Origin: Blastobasis lacticolella
Lineage: Eukaryota > Arthropoda > Insecta > Lepidoptera > Blastobasidae
NCBI GenBank assembly: GCA_905147135.1
Contig: LR990053.1
Coordinates: 15,574,501-15,638,500 of the forward strand
Direction: 5' to 3'
DNA: 64,000 nucleotides
The position numbers were made by a program, and so were the translations under genes. Positions 42,140-54,300 of the stretch are shown here, piece by piece; position 1 is the stretch's first letter, and every line of letters begins with the position of its first letter. The notes beneath the pieces were generated by a model. The model ran no database searches, was not told where the DNA came from, and saw only the letters and a program-made list of their open reading frames with translations.

Positions 42140-42364
42140 AAGTTAATATTGCCATATTGTTATTATTAAACGGCGAATAAATGGATATCATACAATATTG
42201 TAAGGCTTCAACATGTTCACGGCATAAAACGCCTTTTACACGATGCCGGACTATCCACTAAGATTCACTCTACGGACTATTCACGGGCAGCACGTTGCCT
42301 ACGGCATGTCGACGGCTGCTGTCTCCCTGCCGCGTGCTCTCCGAATGCAGTCGGCGCGCCCGGC

Positions 42365-42570
42365 AGCCGACAATATGTATGGGGTTTTATTCTTCATAGT
42401 TAATTGTTTAAACTCAGAATTGCCTTCACCGCTCACCAAAGGTCTTCTCGGCTAAGGTTAGCTGGAAGAATTTCCGCTGAGGGATATGCTCTCCTTTGCA
42501 TTATAAACTGTATTTTTATTTTCTGTAACGTTATAAATTGCTGCAATAAACAGTAATCTGTTAATTGCTG
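42365..42570 (+). mobile_element. LINE 3' UTR (family H)
   Basis: CACCGCTCACCAAAGGTCTTC..GGCTAAGGTTAGCTGGAAGA..GCTGCAATAAACAG matches the 3' UTR at 14700-14880. Confidence 0.7.
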
Positions 42571-42812
42571 CAATTTGTATATATATGTATGTAATCATAC
42601 ATACATACAGCAACTGGTGGCGTCGGTTGGTGTTATAATAACGCTTGCGGTTGTAGCATCTACGTCATCCGACGACATTACCAATTACATTTTGCATAGT
42701 ATGAAACAAAGTTGCTTCCTGCCGTTTGACTTTATGTACGTTATACGTATGTTGTACGCTCATATCTTTTAAGCTACGCAATGCAGTTTTCAACAATAGA
42801 TAAAGTTTTTAA

Positions 42813-42967
42813 GGGTATGTTCCGGGTTTCCTACTGCGTACCTTTGTTGACGAGTAGCCCGATATTTCGACACAGTAGCATGCATCATGGTCACGTGAGG
42901 ACTGATGTCGTCAGTCATCCCGTGACCATGATGCATAGGTACGCGGTAGGAAACCCGGAACATACCC
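42813..42967. repeat. Foldback repeat resembling Penelope pseudo-LTRs
   Basis: 31-bp outer arms (42813-42843, 42937-42967; one mismatch) enclose 16-bp perfect inner arms (ATGCATCATGGTCACG at 42880-42895 and its inverse at 42921-42936). TATTTCGACACAGTAGCATGC..ATGGTCACGTG parallels the TTTCGG..GGTCACGAG motif of the Penelope copy at 10503-10841, which suggests a second Penelope family. Confidence 0.6.
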
Positions 42968-43139
42968 TCAAAATGTGAAATAATAACCGCGATAGTGAAA
43001 TTCAAAATGATAATATTTTTATTCAAGTTAGGTTTACACAAACACTTATAAACGTCAATTAAAAAAAAATTATTTGCGCCACGGCAACGTCGATCCGGCA
43101 ACGGTTTGTTTGAATCATTACTGTTTCTGTCAGTCACTA

Positions 43140-45240
43140 TGGTACGGAAGTAAATGGCGCGTATTTCTAATGGCCTAGTTGTTAAAAAATGATAGTTTAA
43201 AACATTATGTTAATAGATAAAGTGATTCAAGAGGAAGGAAAGCAAAACAAGCAAGAAAAATAAGGGGTAATACTAATTTATTGATAAACTGCAAGCGTTA
43301 CTATAAAAACGGCAAATGCACAACGACAGTCGCCGACGTGCAGACTACACACGGACGACTGCCGTCGACCTGCCTTTGACAACGTTGCCGACTTGATAAC
43401 TTTTAGAGTCAATTTATTTCTTTGTATATCAAATCAAATCAAATAATTTTATTTAGTTTGGGTTTTACAACACTTATGAATGACAAAATACAATCGCGGC
43501 ATCGTCGACCTGAGCTAGTGACTTGACTGGAACCATGCGGGAAAAAAATACTCCTAGCGTAGACTGGAACGTACCTGGTATGTTAAGTGGTCATTGGCCA
43601 GTGTGACCCGACCATGCATCATATTTAACAAGACAGATAACTCTCCAAAATTACAATTGCGAAAAGCAACCTTATGTGCGTCTACACTATTGTCTATTTT
43701 GCGTAGTCATGGGTAAAGAGGCTAACCCGAGCCGAGAGGGATAGCGATTTCAATAAAGATATCGTATAAATAGAAACAGTCTAATGTATTTAATTCTCCT
43801 CGAGTCCAATTTGAATGGACATAAAAAGCGCACAAGCGTCACATACAATCAGAAATTCATTTCGTTTATGAGACAAAAAAATACGTAAAATCATAGTCAT
43901 ACTCGTATAAGTAACGTGACGGACGGACAATCTGACCCGTATCACTTTACTGTCCCGAATATTAAGAGACGGGAGTACCCAATAAGTGAAGTAGATGTTT
44001 GCTACAGTCATCTCTGAGTAGATAAAGTGAAGGAACGGTAAATTTATTATTTATTTATTGTAGAGCGGCCTTCTTAGATTAAATTCATGCCATGCCGTCA
44101 GCGTTTGTCAACAAACGATTGAGTTTATTTATTGATAAAATAATTTAATATTTTGTGTTAAACGTTTTGTTATTTTATTATATTAGTGATGTGCATTAGA
44201 CCACTACCTTAAGTATATTGTAAGTCGCTTGTTATCGCTCGTAGAATGTGTGTACAGGTGTACAGAATATGTGTTAAAGATTCTTGTTTCATGAGCTTTT
44301 TTTTAAATATCTCGGGGTTTCAGTAATTTCTTGACTTAAATAATACGACAAGCTCTGTAATATATAGTGCAAAAACATCGATAATTCAAAATTACCTATT
44401 TAATCCCAAAATATGTAAAATTATTTGGGTCGGGCGTGTGATAGTGATGCGTTCGTTGCTTTTCCCCAGTGTCGATGTAAACAAAAAATACCTGTGGTAA
44501 TAAATAAGGAGTGGAAAAAATTTAGGGAGATCGTTCAGCATAATAATAGTTAAGCTTTAAAATTTGTAAGTTGATCTGATTATTATTTTTTTAGTTTTGT
44601 CTAATGGTACATAATGACGAAATACGCTGTTATATTATGTTTGTGACTTGTGTCGGCGGCGGCCTAGCCTGGACTCCATAGAAAAACGAAAATAACAACA
44701 ACTCCATAGGAAAGATTGTACACTTTAAGGGAAAGTACATTATTATGCCAAGAACCTACTTAAGCCGGGATTGACTACAAGGATAATGATGACTAAAGAA
44801 TAATCTTTATTACATCGATATCGATAATATCGCTTATAACAATACATAGAAAGAAAATATTGACAGAGTGGACAGCCATTTTTATTTGTTGTTGACAGAA
44901 AATGAAGATTTCATTATTGTTTTCTCTGACCTGGCACGCATTTTTGTATGAAAAAGCTGTCACAGCCCTCTCTATAGACTGGCAATTTATTTTGCTCTGT
45001 GGTAGTGTAGGTCAAATCACAATACATCAACAGCCAGTAAGTCCATTGCTGGATATATATGGCGCCGTCTCGATCCATAGCTATTGTCATAATCACCACG
45101 CTTGGCGGGTAGGTTGAGGGAGAACCCACGCATACACGCACACATCCACAAGCTATAGTGAACAGGCGGTTTTATTCCCGCCTATGTTTTTACTGCTTAC
45201 TGAGATATGACCTTACTTAGGGTATCTGTATTTGAAGTTA
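43140..45240. other. Mostly unassigned AT-rich DNA
   Basis: A LINE-tail-like (CAAAT)n tract lies near 43430-43445. No convincing ORF. Frames at 43790-44011 and 44902-45141 have no recognised domain and overlap each other on both strands. Confidence 0.45.
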
Positions 45241-45244
45241 TGAG

Positions 45245-45478
45245 CAGTACTTTTAGTATAGCCAGCATTGTCCTGCTTGTTGCAAGGATGTGTTTGGATG
45301 TTTTTTACTCCTTCACGCAAATATTACTGAAAGGATTTTGATGAAATTTGGCAGCAATGTAGCTTACAGCCCAGAAAAGCACATATATCCGAAAATTCAA
45401 GTGATTTCCGTGGGTCTGGAACATTATAACCGAACTGTACGCGGACGTAGCCTCGGGAAAAAGCTAGTAAGTGAATAT
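45245..45478 (+). repeat. Helitron-like repeat ending AAAGCTAGT
   Basis: CTCCTTCACGCAAATATTAC..GGATTTTGATGAAATTTGGC..GTACGCGGACGTAGCCTCGG..GAAAAAGCTAGTAAG. Confidence 0.5.
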
Positions 45479-45892
45479 TCACATAATCATTACGTCAAAT
45501 CATTATAATCATCCTATGATAAAGGCATTTCTTAGCGACTGTATTCGATGATGTTATTTTTGTAAAATCCTTGCCTTCCTTAAGTCTTAAAACCAAATGA
45601 AAATTACAGGTAAAGCTGGGGATAATAAAACCAATAATAACCCATTTAAAAAAACTGTATTACATTATAATACATAAAGTATAATATTCCTTTGTCTTTC
45701 CAAAAGACTGTATAAAAAAATATCCATATACAAAATAGAATATATAAAAATTAAGTAGTATGTACTTATAGAACTCTTACGTATGCACTAAAATATTACA
45801 CTAAAAGGCATTAGTTTTTGTATTGTTGTACAAAAGAATAAATAAATAAATCGTTACTGTATCATAGCTGGGGCTTAGTAACTATTTTAGAA

Positions 45893-46225
45893 GTGAATTC
45901 AATGAAATCCGTTGAAATTATAAATACTCGTAATCAACCTATCGGTCCTCGCAACTTTAATCATCATCCTAATTCGCGAACTGTGCGGTTCCAAAAAAGG
46001 CACTTTCTCCCACGCTCACTAAGTTTATGGAATGGGCTCCTTGGAGAGAGAGGCTTTCCCTGGAGAATACAACATGGAGTTCTTGAAGAAAGGGATGAAA
46101 GGTTTCAGGGTCAGCTACGCGGGAGCGATACCCCTGATATTACAAAAGTCTATAGACTGTGGTAACTGTACCTACCACCAGGCAGGCTACAAGCTTGTTT
46201 GCCACCTAAGTGGCTTAAGAAAAAG
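45893..46225 (+). pseudogene. LINE family E RT C-terminus, frameshifted, with 3' UTR
   Basis: One frame gives NSRTVRFQKRHFLPRSLSLW then NG. A frame change near 46040 continues with EAFPGEYNMEFLKKGMKGFR. The UTR ends TACCACCAGGCAGGCTACAAG..TTTGCCACCTAAGTGG. This ties the short family E tails to an RT-coding parent. Confidence 0.75.
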
Positions 46226-47139
46226 TTTATTAAATTGGTTAAACTTAGAGCACCGATCTGATTCGGTGAAAATTAATGAACTGGGTATTATCTGTGTAAG
46301 CATGCGACACCATCGTCAGCATGCTACACTTGGGTTGTTACAATCCGCGCCCTCTACGAGCGTGCCTGATCTAATCAGAATCTGACGTAGTCCAAATCTG
46401 ACTAAATAAGAAACTGACTACCTCAGCATCTGTCGACATCTATGACGTCTATAAATTATAGACTATGAGTGAACTATATACTTACAGTTAGCTACATTGT
46501 TTTTACGGCAATTTGTTAAATGTTTCCAGACATTCCTCGTCTTTCAGTCTGTTTTCTTACAGTAAGCTTAAGACTGCATGGACTCCACAGCATGCTCACT
46601 ATGCAGCAATGATGTCACTCGTACAGATCGTACGATCGATTTCTGAAACTCCCTGCTACTGAGCGAACTGTTTTAGTAAGTTAAATATTTATATAAAGGT
46701 CATACAAAAATGCACCCGATTCTAAAGTACTTAAGCCTATATTACCAAATTCTACATAACTAAGCAGAAAAATAACCAGGTTTCATGATCTTAGAAATTT
46801 TAATATAGTTTTAGGTACTATACTGGTGTACTTATATTCATATAAATCGCCTCACACCAATAATTTTATAAAAATACTATCCACATCAATGTTTACTTAC
46901 ATTAAATTACAAATATCACACCTTAGATTGTTTCGTCGTATCACACATGCAGTAGGTAAAACATTATCTAAAAATAGTTTGACTTACTACTTTCTTAATA
47001 AATAATTATAATTAGAGATCACATACATTGGTACATCTACGTTATATTTTACATTTCTAAGTTTAGTTCACATAGGTAGCTCGCGAACGGCGCTTTCATT
47101 ACCACCGGGAATCAGCGCTGTGACAGGCATGAGCCCTCA
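46226..47139. other. No gene recognised
   Basis: AT-rich intergenic sequence without a repeat I could match elsewhere in the window. Confidence 0.45.
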
Positions 47140-47642
47140 AGCTGGGCATTGACGGTCAGTTTGTCGCGTCAGTTGAACTGACGTCCATCCAAAATTTGAT
47201 CGTGAGTGTAGAATCATCACTCCAGAGTTTTAGCTGACGACGCGCCCCGAAATTTTCCGTGGCTACCATAATCCAACACGGCGCGTCGCGCCAAACTGCC
47301 CGTGAGTGTGTGATCGTCATTCCAATGACGTCAGTTCACTCGCAGCGCCCCCGCGCCGTAACGACAGAATTTATTGAAAAATATAAAAATTTCGAATGTT
47401 TGTGGAAAGTTATAAAAATAAACAACATCGACAAAAAGCTATAGAAGAAATGTTTAAAAGAATTAATGTTTCTTCTTCAGAATTCATTTTTTTGGACACC
47501 TAACAGCCCGGCAGCCGATCATAAACTGAAGAGCCGGAGTGACGCCGGTGAGTGGGGAAATCTAGTTGACCTAAACCATTTGTAGTGACGCCACAGTTGT
47601 ACGTCTAGACTGACGTAAAAAACTGACCGTCAATGCCCAGCT
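47140..47642. mobile_element. PIF/Harbinger-like MITE, 503 bp, 3-bp TSD
   Basis: Inverted ends match for 23 bp without error (AGCTGGGCATTGACGGTCAG then TTT) and continue imperfectly to about 33 bp. Flanking TCA at 47137-47139 and 47643-47645 is a 3-bp duplication, the size used by PIF/Harbinger elements. The interior carries a remnant of a MADF-type protein, consistent with derivation by deletion from an autonomous element. Confidence 0.78.
47361..47476 (+). pseudogene. MADF-domain protein remnant inside the MITE
   Basis: The frame reads TTEFIEKYKNFECLWKVIKI then NNIDKKL and a stop at 47442. A shift of one base continues with KAIEEMFKRINVSS. FIExYKNFxCLWKV..KK..A..EM..R matches the start of the MADF/Myb-SANT-like domain. 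Such DNA-binding proteins are encoded next to the transposase in Harbinger elements (family knowledge). Only the first half of the domain remains. Confidence 0.6.
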
Positions 47643-48183
47643 TCACAGCCATATGCTGGGACCATTTCGGTTTCCGTTACAACACCAGCTGGTCTTACGT
47701 AATTTCAATAAGTATCGAATTTAGGTTCAGGATGTAATTTGGAACTGAATAAAGCTGTCTATGACTATGTCATTACTAAATGATAGTTTTTATACCATTG
47801 TTGTTGTCATAAATACTTATTCAAAATATATTGAGTCCAATGTCAATTAATTTTGTATGTAATGTCGAAAGTAGTCGCTTTCGATATTATGCCTTAAAAT
47901 AACAAATTGATCACACAACAACAACAATGATAACCATTTTTCATCATCAATATTTTTTAATAATAACTTTACTTTCCGTACCAGCTAGCATTCTTTGAAA
48001 CCAGCAATTTCATAAATCAGAACGTATTTTCATTCTTGTGGAGTATTTGTTCATCGCGCCTGATACCCTCCACCGATCGTCCTTGGTCCATCTTCCTTCT
48101 TCTGCCAGCCTCCACTTTCTATCTTTCATCGTTCACTCACTTCATCCATCTTATCATTCCTCAAACTTTGTTCACAATCAGCA

Positions 48184-48304
48184 TCATTGTTTAACGACAT
48201 AACCAAGCCCTTTCATTTCTTCGTCGAATTTGTTGTCCCGGTATTTCTTGATTTTCTCCAGCCATAGGCCGATTGGTATAAGCCTCTTGCAGGTGCCACC
48301 GTAT
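48184..48304 (-). CDS. CRAL-TRIO gene, last coding exon
   Basis: 121 nt including stop TGA; acceptor AAATTTCAG|ATACGG. Completes RYGGTC, then IPIGLWLEKIKKYRDNKFDE and the C-terminus YVVKQ. Confidence 0.93.
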
Positions 48305-51300
48305 CTGAAATTATTAGTGATTTTAAGGTTAAAGTGTTTGTACAAACTACCTGACAAGCAAGCAGACAACCTATTTCAAGGAAAGCGGTAATCTGGGACG
48401 TTTACAATATCTACGGTTGATACATGCATCGATTTGAAAATAAGGTTAATATTGTTGTGTAATTGTAAATGAATAAATTGATTTGAATTACTACAAAAAT
48501 TCAAAAAAGGTTGTCGTTTGTAACAATCACATTTGATAATTCTGAACTCTGTTGATGGTTGTTTGAAAAGACAACGATCCTTTTGACGAGGCAGGACATT
48601 TTCTTGAAAAGTAAATTATTTTTTGCTACTATTTTAGATCAAATTTAATTACGTTGATGGTATATTGCGAGCTGGGAATCTCCCTATGTTTTGTTTTTGA
48701 GAAGATATACAGCAAGAGAGCTGATAAAATAAGTATATATTACAACTAACGAAGAATCAACAATATATGCATGCCCACACATCAGTTATTTACTCTAGCA
48801 ACGAGAACTCCCCTTGTTTGATAATATTGCGTACAAATAAATCGATTAACCAAATATTACCTTTCAGGCAGCTGATCCTTGGCAATGTGCTGTTGCAAGG
48901 ACGTCATATCGGAGCCATGGAAGAAGATCTTGTCCCACGACTGCTGTGGGATGAACCTCTTGAACAGGTAGAAGAAGGTGTTGAGTATCCAGCTGTAGTT
49001 GACCAGGTGACACTTACGAAGACGGCCTGGCGCAGAGACCTACAACAAAAAACTTTTGTCAGCTTACATCACATCGAAGTCAGCCAGTAGGGAGTTTAAA
49101 AGGCCTGCTTATAGATTAAATTCTTTTGAGGAATGATAAATAATGCATATCGTCTAGTTCGTAGAGCATATTCTCTGTGACGTGTGAGTACACGCGTGTG
49201 AGTAAATATGAAGCCGAAACTAGCCGATGTGCATTACTTACCGCCGTATAACTCATAAAAAGGCATAACAACATGTTTACCATAAATACTTTCAACAACT
49301 ATAACTAGTGTCATGTAAGAAGAGACTTGGCGGGTCACTTGCGCAGTAGACGATTACCTGCGCGAAATCTCCTCTACTGTCATTTGACAAGTCTCTTCTT
49401 TCATGATGCGGATTATACATAGAATTTAGTTTTTGTATCTAATTTTGTATTGTTGTATTGAGTGGGGGAGCAACTTCTCCAGAAACTTGTTTAGGATACT
49501 TAGGGAGTGAGGAGAAATTAGTTAGGACAGCCCATAAAAGAATCAGAAGCCCATGTCGGTGGCCGCTGTAGATCCTGGCTCAATAGAAATTGCAGCAATG
49601 AGAACTAATGACGGAGCCTATAGCCCATAAAAACAACTTAACAGAACTTTCTCCCACGCAAGCTAAGGTTGTGGAATGAACTACCGGGAGAAGTTATCCC
49701 TGGAGAGTACAACATGGAGTTCTTTAAGAAAGGGGTGAAAAAGTTTTTACGGGGTCGGTAAGGCATGGTTGATGCCCCTGGTATTTCAAACGTCCATAGG
49801 CTACGGTGACTGCTTACCACCAGGCGGGCCGTAAGCTTGTTAGCCACCTTAGTGTTAAAAAAAATCAAACTAACCCCCATGAGAGCGACGATTTGATACG
49901 CGACAGTCGGAGTGAGGGTCGCCACGTGTCTCATAGTGATTCCTTCCATGTCAACTATGATGGTTCCACCGATGACCTGCAGTTTGGGCGTGCGAACGCC
50001 TATCTCCATGATCAGGAGTGCCGCTCGCACCAGGTCTGTCACAGGGAACTCGCTTGGGTCCCACATTCCTAGAAAACAATACAATCATATGATTACATCA
50101 ACCGCCAACAACAGTCTACTGCCGTTTTTTTGTTCTACACTGTGACAAACGAGCAGACAGCCCACCTGATGGTAAACGGTAACTGTATAACATCTACGAT
50201 ACATGCATTTAGGTTGTAAGCAACAAAAATGCACAATCGGAGGTGCGTTGTCACTGTGACGACTAAGATGAAATGCTACCTTATCCGTCAAACCGGAACA
50301 CAACAATACAAGCATTGTTGTTTGGCGGCAGAAATAGATAAAGCGGTGGTACTCGCCCAGGCGGACTCACTCAGGCTACTCCTACCACCCCTCCCTCCTA
50401 GACTCCTCAATATCTGTGGAAGATTCCAGAGTAGTATAATAACAATTGAGGCACAGTAAGAGGCATGCATAATTTTTTTTCAGTCGGTTCAGAAAACGTG
50501 AAATTATGTAAGTAAGTATAATCTCTTTTTAAACAACACATTGATTCACAGCTTCAGTCCAGCTAAAAACTTTTTATTTCCAGTCGTACCACCATCAGAC
50601 GGGTTACTTACGCGGGCTCTAAAGCTGTGTGTATGCGCATTTTTGTGATCTATATGAAAACTAGGTATAAAGACTCCCTTCTACCACCTTGTAAGAATAA
50701 TAAGACATGGTCGACCCCCCTAAATCGTCTTACGTAATGAATGAATGGTCTCTAGTACAGTTCATATTACGTTTCATTTCCTTAAAGTAGGTAGAACAAC
50801 CATTAAATCGCAGAAACGTTTTCATTTTGAGAATAAGCGGCTTCATGGCGTCTTGCTTGTGATTACGTCTACCTTAACCTTCGAACCGGAACATAATAAC
50901 TCAGGCACTGTTGCTTAGCGGCAGAAATGGATAATACCATATCCACAGGCTTCTAACGAGAAGCATCTACATAATCACGTGCTAGCCCTGAATCATATAA
51001 CTAGTGTGTTTAATTACTATTACTGGATAACAGCCTTATCATTCGCCTTCACAATCAGCTTGTCATTGGTGCTTCTGCAAGCGCAATCTACCTATAAGTT
51101 GGATTTTGTCTGTCGGAATTACTTAGATGGTAGATTCTGTGTTCTCCGAACAGTAAAATCTGAACACCTTCCAATTACATACGCTGTTTCTATAAAATAG
51201 ACGTCCTCCTTCTTAATAAGTATGCCTTTCTAAAATTTCGTTTGTCACCATGGCAGTCCTACTTTCTAGTTTTAGTTTTAGCGCAATTACGGTCATGAGG

Positions 51301-54300
51301 CATTCAACTTAAAAGAATTTTATGACTACAAAACCCACTAGTAGACCTAAGATAATCTAATTTAAGATACCTACTTGTTACAACTCATGCTTTAAACAGT
51401 AAGTACGTTATATTTGTTATTGTAGAAATGTCTATTTTAGTTAAATACCCTTTTAGTTTAATTAAGCAAATTGTAACTTGCTTACATTGTAATTGCATAC
51501 CCGCTATGGGTAAACTGTTGTTCTTCCTATTTGCAACACCATCTGCAGTAATGTAACTACACAGTTAACGCAATAAAGTTTATTCTATTCTATTCTATCT
51601 TAGTCCTCATAGTGACAACGCACCTGCGCTTCTGCATTTTTGTTGCCTGCAACCTAAATGCATTAATCGTAGATGTTATGGGCGACAGTTACCACTTACC
51701 ATCAGGTAGGCTGTCTGCTCGTTTGACACTGAGTAGAACAAAAATTTATTTTTCGAAATATTTGCAATTTACTCACCAAACCTGAGGATTGTCAGCCTCC
51801 CCGAGTCCGGATGGTCGTACAGAGTGCCCTCGAAGGCAGCGTCCACTTTGATAAGGGACCACATGTCGACTCCATCGTATAGGTATGGGTACTGCGCTCG
51901 GAATTTGCAATATCTCACCAACTGGAATTTTAGAAAACTCAAACTCAAAGTCTCTTTATTGCTTAGGGTATTAAGAGCGGCTTGCACCAAATTCTTAAAC
52001 GTATATTAAACAAAAAACTTCATATAAAAAACGTTAAACGTCAGTCATATCTCATGCGTACGGCTAAGGAGTGGAATGCGTTGTCTGCGAGTGTGTTCCC
52101 TGATCAATATAATCTGGATGCCTTCAAGGCTAGAGTGAATAGGCTGTTCCTAGACAGGCATGCTCCATCATAGACCGCATCGTCACTTACCACCAGGTGA
52201 GGTGGCGGTCAAATGCCTGGCTAGTATAGTAAAAAAAAAAGATGATTGGGTACATGGGCAATATTTAAACAATCGAGAGACAATGCCCTTGGACTTCCCC
52301 CTGGGAACTTTCTGGATGCAACCTGATGATGTATGTCTGAAGTATGGATGAAGGAGTTCCTACAATTTTTGACCCAGGTACGATTTTTGATACAGGTACA
52401 GGTAAATACCTCGCCTCCTATCTCATTCTGAAACGCCATTATTTCGCCCGCGAGCTGTCTGATCGACTTTGACAAGGTTCCGTTAAGATTCTCGTGGACT
52501 TACAAGTCCATGAGGTTTCTACTGTCGATCACTGGTGAGCAGTTTGTCAGATGACTGTATACAGGGTATTACGTGAACTGGATGGAGTGCTAAACGTAAT
52601 AAAACGATATGCATGAATGATTTATTGCTGTAAAATGTATACAACTTTTGCACGTACGACAGAAATAATTGTACCTAGAAGTAGAAGAGTCTAAATAAAG
52701 TCTTACCAGTGAATGCGCCCGAGGCACAATGAAGTCCCTCGCGCGGAGGAAACGCAGGAGAAACGCGTCATCAGTCCGGTGCGGCAGGCACTTGTTGCGT
52801 TCTGTAAATGCAGTAACGTTTATCATATAATTATAACATACTAATGGACCTACCGAGTTTGTTTCTTGCTTATAAACGTTTCTCTTGAACCACACTATAT
52901 ATAAGTAAAACCGCATTAAAATCCGTTGTGTAGTTTAAAAGATACAGACGACGGGAAGCGACTCTGTACACTATGTAAAGAAGCCTCTATAACAACCCAG
53001 GGTTGACATGAGCTTTCTAGGCATTAGTGAAGAGTATTTTCACAATCTCTGAGGAATCTAGAGGAGACAATCTTCTCATCAACACACGCTGGGCTTGTGG
53101 AGCCATGTTAGTGGAGAGCATTATATTAAATAATCAAAATAATCTTTATTATGTGTAGGTACGCCAATGATTGTGCGATCAACTTATCTTATGGCGGCGC
53201 AAGTGGTGAAGTAATGAGCGTTTCAATCTGTTATTTTAGTACAATAATGCCTTAGTTCTGATTTTGGCCGACTACTGTGCAAGCCAGATCTAGATAATAA
53301 ATAAATAAAAAGGGGTTTCGAAAATTGACTCGACGAAGAAGAACTTCTGATTTTGTCTACTGAATAGATAAGTTGGTGGCGCAGTTTGAGAAAAAAAAAT
53401 TGCAAGAAAACGTACAAGAAGTTAGCGCCGCAGGAGGCGCCGCTAACTCATATTGGACGTGTCGTTATTGTCATAAAATCAAAGTAAGTATTTAACCTGC
53501 CGTTATTAGGAAAGAGGACCAGCGGGAGGCCCAAGAAAATATAGAAGGCGATACAACCGTCTCTTTCCCTTTGGAACCGGCAGGGTAGAGTTGCGTGTCG
53601 CTTTCCCTGAATTTCACGACTGGAAGACGTTCTAGTGTATCAGGACATCTCCCGTACATATTGACAGACCCATTGTTGGGCATCTGCCGGAACACCACAT
53701 CGCAAACTATCTATGAAATCCTACGGTGTCACGATAAAGCGGCTGTGGATACACAGATGAGTTTTAGCGTCCATGTATCCACGTCGCTCCTCCGGGGAAC
53801 GCTGAACCTTTCAAACATGTTGTATTATTGCCATTTAATGTATCTGATATGTTGTGTTTGTTGTTGTATTATTTGGCTAATCAATATTATTATTTAATAT
53901 AAATATCCCCTCTTAAAAATGCCCCAAGAAGAGATGGACTGACATTTGACACAGAAACAGATGATGATGTCTGTCATTATCTCCACACTTGCCCAGCTAG
54001 AATTACGTGACAGAAATACGCTACTGCCCATTTTCTGGTCTATGGAGGGGGTTTAATATTTTACCTCGACTGACGTTACCTCGATGGTACATTTCATCAA
54101 TGGGTCGTTACCTCGAAAAGTAAAATTAATAAATAATAAAGGTACTATATATTTTATTAATTTTACTTTTTGATGTAACCACCCATCGATGAAATGTACC
54201 CTCGAGGTACTGACCTTTCGAAGTAATGACCCATCGATAAAATGTACTATCGAGGTAGGTTTTCAAGAGAGGTAGGGCATAGCGGGGTATTCCGTTCGAA

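Larger units (their letters stand above)
41548..42173. repeat. Perfect 33-bp inverted repeat bracketing nested elements
   Basis: The 33 bp at 41548-41580 (starting CCGTTTAATAATAACAATAT) recur exactly inverted at 42141-42173. The 560 bp between are almost filled by a family F tail, a MITE and an RTE fragment, so the original could be a small DNA transposon of about 130 bp. Confidence 0.8.

Noticed and set aside
44812..44834. DRE-like TATCGATA promoter element
   Set aside because: Only a short motif in an AT-rich region without an adjacent gene.
44902..45117. Small secreted protein (signal-peptide-like start)
   Set aside because: Overlaps an opposite-strand ORF, no conservation clue, no splice context.
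52410..52500. Extra exon of the CRAL-TRIO gene
   Set aside because: Exons 2 and 3 already join in phase and match the family without it; an upstream in-frame stop is present.
53595..53897. 100-residue protein
   Set aside because: Lies wholly within the unclassified insertion with 8-bp TSD and has no recognisable domain.
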